Below are positions 11,601 to 24,130 of a stretch of 64,000 nucleotides of DNA, one piece after another. The position numbers and the translations under genes are program-made. Origin of the DNA: Thalassia testudinum (taxonomy: Eukaryota > Streptophyta > Magnoliopsida > Alismatales > Hydrocharitaceae); contig JAZHRO010000026.1 of the NCBI GenBank assembly GCA_037157565.1, forward strand, positions 36,826,501-36,890,500, in the 5' to 3' direction. The notes under the pieces were generated by a model. It saw nothing but the letters and a program-made list of their open reading frames with translations, was not told the DNA's origin and searched no databases. How positions within the stretch are numbered: the stretch's first letter is position 1; each line of letters starts with the position of its first letter.

Positions 11601-12395
11601 GAAAAGAAATCACATGTAAAAGAAATAACTAGAAAAGATAAATTTACCTGCTAGCTTTTACTACTTTAGATAGTCTAGTTACTACTCTACTCAGTGTTCG
11701 CTGACTTCATTTTCTCATAACCCTTTTCAGGTCCAGGAGTTGAGCAGCCAGAGTTACCGACTGCAGAGGGTGCTGGGCCCAGTCGAGCCCAGCAATAGTT
11801 TTCTTACTGTTGTTGTACCTTCTTTTCTACTAATGAGTTTCAGACTTTTGTTTGCTGTTCCTGTAACTGTACTTTTGTTCTACTTTCCTGTTGTTGTGGT
11901 GGAATGTACTGACTAGCAGCTTTTACTTCTTTTACTGCTTGTACGCTTTTATTGTTAGTTACATTGCATAGTGAATGTGGTTTATTTTCCTACTTTTTGA
12001 TTACTTCTTGTTGCACGACTGGGTCTTGGGATTAGTTGAGTTGAGTCGGTCTCGGGTCCTGTAGGGATTCGGGAACCAGGTCGTAATAATCTAATAGAAG
12101 ATAGTATGTTTGACTCTCTTTTAACTGTCCAAGGGTTCAGTAGACTAAAAATGCTTATTGGTTCTCTTCAAAGATCCATTACCCAGTATACATGCAAGTG
12201 AAGCAAATGTACTGGATTCTAAACTTAAGACAATTTAAGAAGAAAAATCTTTAATGACACCTCCATAACAAAGATGTTTTGCTAGGGACTAATCAATTCA
12301 GCTCAAGAAATTTTTTTTTTTAATATGCTAATGCACCTAACCTAAATGCATGAATACTTCCTAAAATGCAAAGTGCACCCCCTATTCCTAAATCC

Positions 12396-12413
12396 TACAA
12401 TGTCCTCATTGTA
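12396..12413 (-). promoter_or_regulatory. RGGA-loop hairpin, M copy
   Basis: 7-bp perfect stem TACAATG/CATTGTA with loop AGGA on the minus strand (TCCT on plus), just before a second polypurine-like run. Confidence 0.6.
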
Positions 12414-12505
12414 AAATTAAAACAGGGGGAGAAAGGAAGGAAATCACCTGATGATGGTGTTATTCTGAACGCTAGGTTGCGTCCCAACAAACGCTGCATT
12501 TTCTG

Positions 12506-12802
12506 TCAGCAGCCAGACTTATAGGAAACCTCTAAGTCTGGTTCCAGACAAAAAAAGCTAGGCCCTAAAAATATGCGTAATAGTGCGGGCCTAGAAAATA
12601 GGTAGCCACAGATGTTGGTGAGCTGATGATGCAATGTTATCCCAAATGCTCGCCAGAAGACATGAAAGCAAATAACCTCGTAGGCTACCTGGGGAGGTCT
12701 AGGAATAACAAAAGGAATATGAAAAGGGACCTCCCGAAATAGAATAAGTGGAGGATAACAAGGATCATCCAAAGCAAGAAGGGTTTCAAAAGATATAAAC
12801 AT
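12506..12802 (-). pseudogene. Short ORF of unknown function in M (98 codons)
   Basis: Minus-strand open frame between the M hairpin and the LTR at 13046. The translated stretch is hydrophobic and aromatic (FHIPFVIPRPPQVAYEVICFH) with no domain I recognise. It could be the decayed C-terminal part of the M protein or a chance frame. It is listed because it lies downstream of, and on the same strand as, the M ORF. Confidence 0.25.
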
Positions 12803-13045
12803 TATTATTTCAAACCCTTGAATGGCAAGACTAAAAGTACAAGCATCAATTCACACTCACCATTCTACCCAAGGATGTATTGGCCTGATATTCTCCTCAG
12901 AAAGAATGTATGTGAGCAGAGACTTGAGCCAAGGATCGGTTAGGGAGTGTAACGGTTATTTGTGGTGTTGGGAGGTAATGATTAATTCCTATGAGGGCTT
13001 ATTTTGTGTTAAGTCCAACAATTTATAGAAAAATTCATGTCACCC

Positions 13046-15243
13046 TGATTATGCAGCAATCATAGGTCTTAATTGACCTAGATTAAGCTAAAACTTAGCG
13101 TAAGTTAGGATTATTCACGCATGCATAAGCATTATCTGCATCTTTACTGCTTTCCCTTAGTTATGCATAAAATAATGTTATAATGTGCTAATTAAGTGCA
13201 TTATGTCGATTGCAGGCAATAAGCTGATCAGAAGTTGGATCTGGAGTAGGATCTGAAGTTGGATCAGGAATAACGGGAGTTGTAGCAGAGCTGGAGTAGA
13301 AGGCTTAGACTAGATGTAGGAATAATAATGTAAGGGAGTTAAAAGTTTGCTATTCTATTAAGTAGAAATAAAGTAGTAAAATGTGAAGAGCTTAGGTCTA
13401 CCCTAGCCCTAAGATAGCCTAGAGACTTCCCTAAGCCTTATCCACCATTAGATTAGGTCACAACACCCTAGGAAACCTTAAAACCCTAGTTCCAACCCTT
13501 ATCTGGATGTCCAGATAAATTATAGGACGTCCAGGACCCTTAGCCAACTCTCGCACACCTCAAACCCACTTCTGCAGTGTTATTGGACGTCCAGACACTT
13601 TGTCAGACATCCAATTTCTGCAGAATACCCAAAATAGAGCCTTGATTTCCCCTTGACTCAGATTGGACGTCCAGAACTGAAGTCTGGACTTCTAATTTTT
13701 TTGTATAAGTGATCTGATCACATTTTTGGAGATCTGATTCTGGTCTCCAGCCCCTGTTTTGAGATTCAAGTCTTGATCTTGGATCTCTAGCTCCCTAGAC
13801 CTAATCCCAATCCCATGGGAACCTAAACTAAGGTGTCCTAACCCTAGTACATCACCTCTAGACCTACCTAAGGACCTAATTAGGTCCTCACCAAACCCAA
13901 TTGACTTAGATCAAAGTCAATTACCTTCACCTAAGTCAATTGGACTCATTGAGTCCAATTAAGCTTAGATCTCAACCCACACAAGTTTAATTGGACTTGC
14001 TGAGCATCCAATTGACCTAAAACCAACCTAATTGAATTATTTCACTCTCAATTAGGTTCACACTTATCCAATTAAACTTAGGTTAAGTTTAATTGCACTT
14101 TCCCCTTAGCAATTAGGGTTTGTAACCCAAATTCAAGAAATACATCTACCCAAACCCTTTAGGACCTAACCTAAGCCACCTAGCCACATAGAGCACGACC
14201 TCACACACACACATACACACCCATTCACGCACACACACTTCTCTAGAGTTCTCTAGAACTCTCTTGAAGTGGCGCCACCTCTTGGTTGCCAAATTTAGCA
14301 ACCAAGAGGCATTCAAAATGAGATCCACATTTTTTGGATCTCATAACCATATGACCGACCACTCTTGGACTCTCTCTAGAGAGTTCCACACCTCTTTAGA
14401 GAGAAGCCCTTGGGTCTATACAAAGACCCCATGGGCGGCCAAGTGCACCCATTCACATTCTTGGCACCACTCACTCCATTGGTTCCATTCACGCCCACCT
14501 CCACTTAGGCTAGCCACTCCACCTCCAAAAGCTCACCAACACCATGGAGAACATCATGCTGAAATGCTGGATCACTCCTCCCTCTCTCCAAGGGTCGGCC
14601 TAAGCTACATTGGCCGCCCCTCATTCTCCTCTCGACCACTCTAAGGCCATCGGGGACCACCCCTGAATGCCCTTTTGTTCTGCTAGATTTAGTTTATACT
14701 CTTCGTATATTTACTGCTTTTTATTACTGTTTAGTAGAGTAGTCTTTATTCTTCCCCAATGATGCATGCAAAATCCCCCCACTGATTCTTGTATGCAGTC
14801 ATTTTCTGGTAGCTAGATTTAAATTCCAAGCATTTCTGTACAAGCTTTCCTCTACAGTTTTTGTTGCAAACAACTCTCCCATTGAATGAATGAAAAATGC
14901 TTATATATATATATACATCTCCCTGTTGTGAAATCACCATGAGCTTATTCATTGCAATTTCTTCTGCGTGATTAATGTTGCCTATGTTTAATTCATGACG
15001 TTCTTGCAACTAAGCATGTCGTACTTAAATACGTAATAATCATGAACCAGCATGCGATTCTAAATAAAGTAGAGCGGTAAAAGATGGAAGTCAAAAGTGA
15101 AACAAATGCCTCCCAGAGATGAATGACTGGGACTCGAAGTCTCGTTATCTTTAGAAAATAAATTTTTGTTGGATCGTATTTCGTAACTATACTATGACTC
15201 TTTCTAATCAAATACGTGATCTACGAACTCACTCTACCTATCA
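13046..15243 (+). repeat. LTR of a third family, inserted in M (about 2.2 kb)
   Basis: Reverse complement of the solo LTR at 34093-36433 along nearly its whole length. The left end TGATTATGCAGCAATCA matches the end of that copy; the right end (15231-15243) is less certain. Plus orientation is favoured because the other copy has a good TATA (TATAAAAAGA) on this strand; here it is TATACAAAG at 14417-14425. No convincing TSD was found (CACCC on the left; TTAAT or CTCTA on the right). A TA microsatellite lies near 14904-14914. No gene. Confidence 0.7.
13503..13694 (+). repeat. GACGTC palindrome pairs in the third LTR family
   Basis: Three pairs, all 12-8-12: 13503-13534, 13583-13614 and 13663-13694. 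The consensus here is TTGGACGTCCAG rather than CCAGACGTCTGG, but the spacing is identical. Confidence 0.8.
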
Positions 15244-16428
15244 TTAATGATCGGAGTCATATTTTCATCTTCTAGTATATGTGAATCAATGGTGGACTCC
15301 AAATTAGATTCCTTTGATGGCAGGGTCAAAGTAATGGAATCATTTTCACTAATTTCATTCCCGAATTCTTTTGGTTCACTCAAGTTTTTGTCGTGTGTAT
15401 GTGATTCACCAGTAAAGAGAGGAGTTGGATCAATACCCTCAATTATTTCTGAAGGAGGATCTGTCATAATGTTTTGGAGTAAGCCTATATCACTCAATTC
15501 TTTGTTCTTCTCGGGGCATAAATCCTCAATTGACGTGTTTTTCCCCTGAGAGTCTCCCCTGGGCTTCTTACTATTGTGTTTGTCCTCCTCCAATATCAAC
15601 TCCTGGTTTTGTAAAGGATGATTCTCAAAAGAAGGGAGGAATCCGGATTTCCCCAGATTATTTATATCCTCCGGGGGTAAGTCCTCGAATAACAAATAAT
15701 CCCTCTATGACTCACTCCACATTTTCAGTCCAGGTTCCTCCATTGGGTCATCCTCATTCTCTAAAATAGACTCTTTATATCCCTAAGACCAAAATTGATC
15801 TAATTCATCCTCCATTCCTTTAGGGTCACTTTCATTGGGTGCATTTAAATCCTCAGAATGCTGAATGGTAGGTGTTGATTCCCTAAGTGGAGGGTCAAGA
15901 TTAGGCTCACTAAGGGTAGAATGGGGTTCCACCAGATAATTAATAGGGGAAGTGATATGAACAATAAACCTTGACCCGGGTTATCAGAGGTAAGGAAAAT
16001 ACTGTCATTGGGGTTAAGGTCCTCAAGAGGTATCATCTTCCCTTTCTTTTGACTCCAATATAGCTCGGGTGGATAATTACTAGGATCGTTCTCCTCTAGT
16101 GGCCATGTCTCATTGGGAGAGTCTAAGTGATAGCTACGTAAAACAGGATCCCTATTGTCATTAGTTTCCTCAAAATTATTTTAATGATCACGGTCGTATG
16201 GGTAGGGACCAGAATTACTAGGAAGAGCGTAGCTAAGCTGTCTAATTTCTTTGTTCAATTGTTGACTATTCCTCAACATCTATCCCATAGTCTCCATCAT
16301 TTCTTTTTGTTGTTTTTGCATTTCTATCATAAAATAGGAGAGGCTACTACTATCAGATTGGGGAGGATAGTCAATTTCAGGCTCTGGTTGCCTAAGGGTA
16401 TCGATCCAACCTCGATATGGAAAATCAT
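15244..16428 (-). pseudogene. Element M ORF, 3' part (acidic protein of unknown function, broken)
   Basis: Minus-strand coding remnant continuing the piece at 31298-31472 after element A. It starts FPYRGWIDTLRQ and includes a Met/Gln/Lys-rich, probably helical segment (SYFMIEMQKQQKEMMETMG). A long Asp/Glu/Ser/Pro-rich tail follows (IEGIDPTPLFTGESH, SISEND-type runs) and ends at the LTR junction near 15244. In-frame stops are visible (for example TAG directly after METMG), and the frame shifts near 15960. No retropepsin, RT or integrase motif is present. The general plan (helical N-terminal part, acidic tail, lone ORF between tRNA-Asp PBS and PPT) resembles the 616-codon protein at 54424-56274. 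Sequence similarity between the two is weak at best. Confidence 0.6.
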
Positions 16429-19107
16429 TGATGGGAACACTATCATGAGTCCTAAGTAGCTCATTTTTACCCAGAAAAGAGAACAAAAGCTCCTACATAA
16501 CCAATTTGAGGTCCAAACTCAAGGAATAACCCTTCTGAAAGAAAAGCAAGAAACAAGGGGTAAAACTACAATTTTACCATTACAGTGCAACGGGATTTCT
16601 CATGGGCTAAACACAAGTCAAATGGTCTTAACAAGATAAAAGTGGGTTGGTTCAAATAGAAAAGTGTTCATGTGAAATCTAGAAATTAAATGACTTCTTG
16701 TAACCCTAAAACAGACCCACTTAATTTAACAAGGTTCTGGCTAGGATAAAATTCACCTAAACCCTCTAAAATTCATGGAAAAATATCCTCTAGGGTTTAG
16801 AACCTTCAATTTGGCCCTTAGAACCTATTTTGACCTAAATTGAGGTCTCAGTCAATTGTTTGCCCTAAATTAGGTTTTTATGTAAATTAACCAGTCAAAC
16901 ATGGTCAAACCTAAAATCCAACTTCACCATTGGATTCCTTAGGTCTAAATTAGGTTTGTACCAAAATTTGGACCTAAGGGGAATTCACCTAGACCTACTT
17001 TGCAAACAGGTCCAGCCTATTTACATTTCTACCCCTAACTTTTGAAAACCTCTACAAAAACCCTCCTAACTTTCTCATCATTCTTTACAATTAGGTCCCT
17101 CCACCATTACAGCGGAGGAAATCCTACTCCGGTGAGGTATCAAGGGAAAGAACTCCCTGATTGCTCAGAGAATCCCTTTCAAATTTGAAAAGGAGATTCT
17201 CTGAGAAATCTCCTCTCATGTGAACCCATTATCAAGCCCTAATTTCTACCCAATCTCTCATGTAAACGCATGAGAGATTTGGGTCTCTCTGAGTTTCCAA
17301 CTCCTGCAAGGTTGCCGTGCTTCGAAGCTTGGCTTCCAAGCACAAGACCTTCTGCCAGGGGCTATAAAAGGATGACTAGATCATTCCGCACCTCCCAAGC
17401 TTGAAATTGGCCTGAGATACCCCTAATTCTTCTCTTCCCCTCCGGTCAACCACTCAACAAGCTCCGGTGACCCTTCTCTTTCTCTCTCGTCGCTCTGCCA
17501 CAATACCAATGGCAGAGTTCTCTTTATCCTCCTCGTCCACGTCGCGCCGCACCAGCCGACGTCTCTACAACCCCCTCGTCATTGTCATCCTCCCACTGGG
17601 TCCTTTGTCTCTGGTGACGGCAATACGAGTCGACTGCCTCCTCTGCATCCCCCTTCATCTATCCACCCTCTGTTAAGTCATCTCTCTCTTCTCATCATTT
17701 TTCTATCATTTATTTCTGCAAATACGCCACGACGCTCGCAAACCACCACCACCTTCACCTCCTGTCAGACCTCCGGTGGGGTGTTCCTGCTGCTCCATGC
17801 CTCCATCCACCTCGACACCTACCTCAAGAGCACCGCCACACCTCACTGACCCTAACCCCTCACTCCATCCACCGTGCCAAGCCCCCAGAACGCCCACTGA
17901 ACACACCCACCTTCACACCCACAGGGTGACCTAGGCACACACGCTCAGGCCACCCCATGCCACGCCGACCACTGTACCACCTTCGCCGTGTTCAGGCGAA
18001 GCTCCCTACGTTTTCTGACGAGGCCACAAGGCTGTTTTCTTGCTGACAGGGTTTGAGGCCTTCGCCGCCATTGACGAAGCACGAAGCTTGCTTGGAAGCT
18101 TCACCCAGGACTCCTCGCTCTAGGCAATCAGTCCCAGGTCGCGTGGATTCCCTTCACACACATCTTCAGCCCAGCAATTAGAGTCAATGTCCACACAGCT
18201 GCTACAATTAGAGGAGACCTCTGCTGCGGGCACCTACGACAAAGGTGGGACAACGTAGTCCCACCTCGGAAGTGTAGGAGCAAAAGCAGCCGAATAAAGT
18301 GAAAAAGTGATAGGGCCTTATCGCCTCCTGATCACGGGGTGAGGTCCCACTCACCCTTACTGCCTCATCCGTGACCCCACTGCCTGCAGACCTGGCCCTG
18401 ACCCGTATACCCGACTAGCCTTCACTCTCACCCACCACGTGCGCCGGTGGGCCTGGTCCCGGGCGTGCATACCCATCTTGATAACCAGAGAAGGCTCTGG
18501 GAGAGCGAGCCGAAGAGAGAAAGAAGAAGAGAGATCGCGGGGGAGGGTAGGGGTAGATTTTACTCTCAGGAGAAGAAGAGGAAGCCAAGGAAGGGAAGGG
18601 CAGCCGCTAGAGAAGCTAAGGAAGGAGAGGGCAAAGCTAAAGAGGAGAAAGCTGAAGGTAGAAGAGAAGGAAAGAAGAAATCAGAGAAGAAAGAAGGAGA
18701 CAAGGGCCAAAGTAGCTACAGAAGGAAGAAGAAGAAGAAGCCAAGAAGAAAGAAGGCTGTCAGAGACAGAGAATAGAAGAAAGAAAAGAAACAAGAAGGA
18801 GATTAGAGACAGACAGAAGCACTGTAGCAACTTCATATTTAAGATGTCTGATTTTCAAAATCAGACGTCCATATATTTTTTGTGCTACTCCCTTATACAT
18901 TGACATTGTGTTTTTTGCACTCTACTTTGATTTTCATTGAATATTATATTCAATCTTAGAATTGTGTTCTTGATTTTTAGACCCCAATTTGCTCCCTGTG
19001 TTCGACCTCGGACTTAAAACTTCGAGTAATCAAATTTATTTATTTTCGAGCAATTTCAACTATACTACGATGCATTAAATTTAACATTGATCTCACCCCG
19101 AAAAATA
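16429..19107 (+). repeat. 5' LTR of element A (2679 bp)
   Basis: Begins TGATGGGAACACTATCATGAG and ends just before TTTTGGCACC. TATA (TATAAAAG) at 17363-17370. A conserved U5 motif (TGCTCCCTGTGTTCGACC) lies at 18990-19007, about 100 bp before the LTR end. An inverted repeat AGATGTCTGATTTT/AAAATCAGACGTCC lies at 18842-18870. The purine-rich stretch 18490-18830 gives meaningless Lys/Glu/Arg frames. Confidence 0.9.
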
Positions 19108-19110
19108 TTT

Positions 19111-19128
19111 TGGCACCGTTGTCGGGGA
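19111..19128 (+). promoter_or_regulatory. Primer-binding site of A (tRNA-Asp)
   Basis: TGGCACCGTTGTCGGGGA. The expected complement of the plant tRNA-Asp 3' end is TGGCGCCGTTGCCGGGGA, so there are two mismatches here. It lies 3 bp after the LTR. Confidence 0.85.
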
Positions 19129-19260
19129 GCAACGAGCGATTTAGAAATCTTAATCACAATTTCTGATTTTATACTAACTTGATACATCTCTTTTGTTGTG
19201 ACTGCTTCAGGGGAGAAGATTGAAAAGAAGAAAGCCGCATAACAACCACACCCGGGGCAG

Positions 19261-20154
19261 GTAATCTCTAATTTGCCCTTTCTCTTAATCTCCTCATTCT
19301 TAATAGGAAAAACAAGATAAAAATCAATTTAGGGCTACCTATTTTTCATATTTAGCTAATTCACTCAAGTTTCCTGATTTTGATTTCAACAAATATTGAA
19401 TTGTGCATCCATTTAAGGTAACTAGGGCTACCACCTTCTTGATTGAGCCCTAGATACCATATTTATGGCAACTAAATTGAACCAAAATTAGAGCCAAATT
19501 AAGGATTCCAATGTAGGGTTTTAGAGACATCTTTTCTAAGCATGAATCAACTTTGCCAAAAAGAGGTGTGCCTAAGCCTTGATTGAAAAGACTTATTCAA
19601 GAGAAACCCTAAAAAATTCAAGCTTTTAATTTCACTTGAATCCTAAAAGAAAGGACCTAAAGCTCTCAAAGGACAAATAGGTGAAGTTGACCTCTTGTTG
19701 GGTCAACCAACCTTGAAATTAGGTCATTTTTGCACTCAAAACATCTAAAGTTCAAGTGGAATCCTAAGCACCTTTGATCTTAAATAAAAGTGGTAGACTT
19801 AAGAGGTCAAGGTCCCCATTCTGGTCTACCTAAAATCTCAGTGACAAGAGAGGTCGGGTGGGGGAAACCCTGTAACTCGTGGGGACACTCTACCGTGTAA
19901 GGGTCTTTGCGGGACTCTCCCTCTCTGGCTACCCAGGTATTTCTCAAGTAGATAGCTTTTCTGACTAATGGGTATCATCCACCCTGAACCTCTATAGTCA
20001 TCCAAATGTTTTGGATGTCTTGATTGGGTCCAGCACATTCTACTCTCATCTAAACCATCAGTGCATGTTCGGTAGGAGGTTCTTGAGACCATCCTTAAGA
20101 CCTCTAACAATCCACTCCCCCTAAGGCCAAGCCTCGACGTCCGTGTTTGTGCAG
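19261..20154 (+). other. Predicted leader intron of A
   Basis: GGGGCAG|GTAATC donor at 19261 and GTGTTTGTGCAG acceptor ending at 20154 (894 bp). The gag ATG (20218) follows 64 nt later. The same donor and acceptor are conserved in element C and the tandem element. An inverted repeat CATCCAAA/TTTGGATG lies at 19999-20017. Confidence 0.5.
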
Positions 20155-20217
20155 CAACCCCACCACAAAGACATCTCCTCTGATTCATCAGAACCCAATT
20201 CTCCTTCTTCCATCATT

Positions 20218-22991
20218 ATGGCACAACCAGTTGAAGAATAGAACAATCTTGAACACCAACTTCAGCGCCTGAATGATCTATTTCAGAACTTTGTAAACCC
20301 GCCGCAGCATCCTATGATGCGAGATCACTATAATCTTGCTGCAGTGGCGATCGAACCTCGAGTCCAAATCCCGGTTGGAGGTCCTGATTCTGAACTAAAG
20401 TCCAACATAATTCATGCTATTCCAAAGTTTCATGGGCTTAACTTCGAGGATCCTTTCCAGCACATCAAACAACTCAAACATCCGGCCTAGACCTTCGGGT
20501 CAGATGTACAAAACCAGGATATTCTTCTTATGAAGATGTTTTCCTTCTCTCTCATGGACAAGGCAACTCATTGGTATCAGACTCAGACGCGTCCAATCAA
20601 CACACGGGTTGAACTACAATCCGAATTTTTGAAAAAGTTCTTCCCAATTGGTCGGACGAATGCCTTGCGCCACCAGATCACACACTTCACTCAGCAATCT
20701 GGAGAACCTCTTCATGAGGCCTGGGATCGTTTCTTGGATCTCATGCGAAAGTGCCTCCATCACGAAGTTCCTAATGGGAACAAGTCCAGTCTTTTTACTA
20801 GGGACTCCATGAAGATGTTTGCTTATTCGTCAATGCAACCTGCGGAGGCAATATCATGGGTCAACACGAAGACACTGTGTGGGAGATTCTTGAGAATATG
20901 TGTGAGAACTCCATTAATAATGACTCTATAGGCTTACTCGACTGAACGAATGCCCGTGCATCGACGAATCCTAGGGGAGCACATGAAACGCAGGGCCTGT
21001 CCGCATCCGTCGACTTAGAACTGATGGCCAGTCGGTTGGACAAGGTCTCTATCATCGAGAAGAAGGTGGATGAGCTGACTCGACATCTGCAGTAAGCCAC
21101 CTCTACGCAAAACCCATTTGCACAGCCACCTCTTGGGAGGGAAATTGTGCATAACATCTATCACCGATCTTCTCAGGGGATGGAGCCATATCCACCCCTG
21201 TCTGACTCAAGGACCGGAGGAAACTCCGATCCAACCTACTCTAGTTGGGGGAACTCTGAACCCTCATACTCTGATTTTCCTGAGGTTCCTCAGACCTGCG
21301 AGGACCTCAATGCCATCCAGAATGACCCATTCTCTAATACCTATAACCCTGGATGGCGGAATCATACCAACTTCCTGTGGGCAGGAAATAATCAAAGACC
21401 ACCTTATCAACCCCGTCCACAAGCTCCTCATCCATATCAGTCACCTCAGCCTCGACCCAACCCCACCTATCAATTTAGGCCAACCCAAGCAGATCAAATG
21501 ACTCTTATCCTTCATACACTGGCTGACATTCAGAAGACGAATGTGACAATACAAAAACAGCACAAGGACGAGATCATAGAGGTTCACAATCAACTCACCC
21601 AGATGGCGAATTCTCGCCAACTTGGCACACTCCCTTCGCAACCTCTGTCGAATCCAAATAACGTGCCGAACCAAAGGCACGTTATGAACCAAAATCCGGG
21701 CCAAGCCCACATGATTTATCAGGCCCCTTCTATTCCATCACTCGATGGGATGGAAGCTTCGACATTTTATGCGGGATTTCAACAGCAGCCACCTATTTTA
21801 CCAACCCCAAACCAAAACCAGGCAGGACTGAATTCCGTAACAACCCGTAGTGGTAAAGCAACTCAAGACCCACCTTATCCATGCCACTCTAAGCCTGGTA
21901 GTAACCCAAACCCTAGGATAGTTATCCAGGACACCCCTGTCCCAGATCAAGAACCTAGACCTATTCTAGAGGAACCGCCCAAGGTTCCATTTCCCGAGGC
22001 CTTGACCAAGGAAAAGAGGACAAACAACCCGTGGCTCCTGAGGAGGATTTGGTCAAGCCCTTTGAACAGGTCCATCCATATAAAAATCCCCTTGATGGAT
22101 GCAATCCGCCACATACCGGCTTACGCACGATTTCTGAAGGACGTGTGTACACCCAAGCGTAAGCCGCAAACCAAAAGTGGGAGTCCGATCGTACTGTCAG
22201 AGCAAGCCAGCTCTATAATTTTGAGCAAACTCCCACTTAAGGCTAAAGATCCAAGTACTCCCCTGATTTCATCTACCATTGGTGATACCCAATTCGATAG
22301 AGCCTTATTAGATTTAGGTGCCTCCATAAACCTAATGCCTACATCCCTCCTTGACCACCTTGAAGAATCTAAGCTTAAACCGACAGAGGTGACATTGCAG
22401 TTAGCTGACCGATCTATTAAGTCACCTAAAGGAGTACTCGATGATGTCATCGTTAGGGTACGGGATTTTTATTTCCCAGTGGATTTTATAGTCTTGGACA
22501 TGGATGCACCTAAAAACCCAAGGGATATACCAATTATACTAGGGAGACCCTTTCTAGCCACTACTAAGGCCAATATAAATTGTGAGGGGGGCCAAATTGA
22601 ACTAAAATTCGAGAACCAAACACTGAAAATTGACATCTTTAAGGCCCAACAAGGGATTAATTACAGTGTTATAAAACAAATATGTGATATCAAGACCATG
22701 GTTGATGAACAATATATCGAGGACAACTTGATTACTCCCGATCAACCACAAGAAGATCAAAACCTGCTATCAGAGGAGTCTAACCCTGATCTAGATACAC
22801 CCATAACTCCTTCCCTTGCTCCTGACACATACCCCGAACCACCCGTTGCTGCTGATAACCCTGTTTTGGAACTCAAGCCTCTTCCCGACCATCTGAAGTA
22901 CGTCTTTTTGGGTTCCAATCAAACATTTCCTGTGATTATCAACTCCAGACTCACACCTGACCAGGAATCCCGTCTGATTACTATTCTCTAG
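20218..22991 (+). pseudogene. gag-pro: gag-pro of element A (broken)
   Basis: Athila-type Gag followed by aspartic protease. ATG at 20218 (MAQPVEE), chosen by match with element C. Damage visible against C: TAG at 20239-20241, TAG at 20488-20490 (C has CAG), a 1-bp deletion near 20774 that shifts the frame, and TAA at 21093-21095 (C has CAA). From 21096 the frame is open to 22991. Gag landmarks are the MKMFSFSLMDKATHWYQTQ core and the C-terminal DQMTLILHTLADIQ segment. The protease active site DLGASINLMPTS lies near 22311, in the context FDRALLDLGAS, followed by VDFIVLDMD and the ILGRPFLATTKA motif. The TAG at 22989-22991 falls just before the RT-proximal segment. The product cannot be made as one protein. 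Confidence 0.88.
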
Positions 22992-24130
22992 CAACATCGT
23001 AGAGCCACTGGATGGACTCTCAATGATTTGACTGGTATCAGCCCCTCTTACTGCACACACCATATCTACATCGAAGAGGGTACACGACCTTCCTGTGCGG
23101 CTTCTATTGACCCACAATTTTCAAAGACGCGTACAATCACTGTAAGGCATGTACTCGTTGCCAGACCTTGGGCAACATGAGCCATCGTGATGTGATGCCT
23201 TTACAGCCGATTCTGGTATGCGAAATCTTTAGCATATGGGAGATGGATTTTATGGGACCCTTTCCTGTCTCGGACGGCTTCGAGTACATTTTACTCGTTG
23301 TTGACTACGTGTCTAAATGGATCGAAGCCATTCCAACCCGAACCAATGATCATAAAGTGGCTATCAAATTCATTCATCAAAACATCTTCTCACGATTCGG
23401 GATTCCACGTGCTATAATCTCTGACGGAGGGACCCATTTCACTAACGCTCAGTTCAGGTCACTGATGACCAAATACAGGGTGTCACACCAAATCTCTACT
23501 CCTTAGCACCCCCAAACTAATGGTCTAGCTGAGTTATCCAATCGGGAGATCAAGAAAATCCTTCAGGTTACTGTTTGACCTGACAGGAAGGACTAGTCAT
23601 CCCAGCTTCCGGAAACATTGTGGGATTATAGGACCACCCACAAAACCCAATTAGATATGTCTCACTTCAAATTGGTGTACGGGAAGGCATGTCACCTCCC
23701 CGTCAAGTTGGAGCACAAAGCCTATTAGGCAGTACGAAACTGCAACCTAGATCTTTCTAAGGCAAGAACCCACAGAAAGCTTCAAATGAGTGAGATCGAT
23801 GAATTACTCCATGACGCGTATGATAACTCTCAAATTTACAAAGAGCGGATTAAGGCCTTTCATGACAAGCACATATCTAGAAAGATCTTCCATCTTGGTC
23901 AAAAGGTCCTACTCTTTGATGACAAGCTTAAACTGTTCCCAGGAAAGCTATGATCAAAATGGATCGAACCCTACCTCATCCGATGAATCTTTGGAAATGG
24001 AGCCATTGAGATCAGTCCACTCAGCCATGATTCCGAACCTTTCATCGTGAACGGTCAGAGACTCAAACCGTTCATTGACTTGACCGATACAAATTTGGCT
24101 AAGATATCCTTTACCCTCCATTCTCCCTGA
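22992..24130 (+). pseudogene. pol: pol remnant of element A: RT/RNase H deleted, integrase broken
   Basis: After GISPSYCTHHIYIEEGTRPS the sequence jumps near 23095 straight to the integrase zinc region (HCKACTRCQTLGNM). Compared with element C about 1.6 kb is missing, that is all of RT and RNase H. The integrase core is recognisable: MDFMGPF (first D), AIISDGGTHF (second D), LAELSNREIKK (E). A TAG lies before the HPQTNG-type motif, TGA at 23576-23578 and TAG at 23594-23596 (element C has TAG at the matching codon). The C-terminal part reads LHDAYDNSQIYKERI... KIFHLGQKVLLFDDKLKLFPGKL, TGA, SKWIEPYLI, ending around 24130. It cannot be functional. Confidence 0.88.

Larger units (their letters stand above)
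6641..12088 (+). repeat. Solo Tekay-type LTR, itself split by a second solo LTR
   Basis: TGTAAAGCCCC...GTCGTAATA, flanked on both sides by ATCTA (6636-6640 and 12089-12093). No PBS, coding region or PPT adjoins it, so it is the product of LTR-LTR recombination. Excluding the nested LTR (7796-10555) and one TSD copy it is 2683 bp, the normal length for this family. TATA (TATAAGAG) at 6840-6847. Two partial internal tracts (near 9000-9110 and 10620-10660) carry ATCCTAGG repeats. Confidence 0.92.
12094..13045 (-). other. Element M internal region downstream of its ORF
   Basis: Mostly noncoding. On the minus strand it holds a hairpin (TACAATG, AGGA, CATTGTA; 12396-12413) followed by a G-run (TAGGAATAGGGGGT). 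That order matches the post-coding regions of element A (24389-24432) and of the tandem element (56503-56545). This is the main reason for assigning the segment to M. T-run near 12312-12322. Confidence 0.65.

Noticed and set aside
14904..14914. TA microsatellites (also 6161, 32203, 34564) and poly-A/T runs
   Set aside because: Simple sequence without further structure.
15231..15248. TSD for the LTR at 13046-15243
   Set aside because: No 5-bp match between left (CACCC) and plausible right flanks (TTAAT, CTCTA, CTACC); boundary left approximate.
18439..18903. Lys/Glu/Arg-rich frames in several Athila-type LTRs (also 28243-28566, 30755-31012, 52691-53098)
   Set aside because: Result of AAG/GAA purine runs in U5; present in all frames.
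23790..24050. 86-codon frame in the integrase remnant of A
   Set aside because: Out of frame with the integrase C-terminal sequence (LHDAYDNSQIYKERI) that runs through the same bases.
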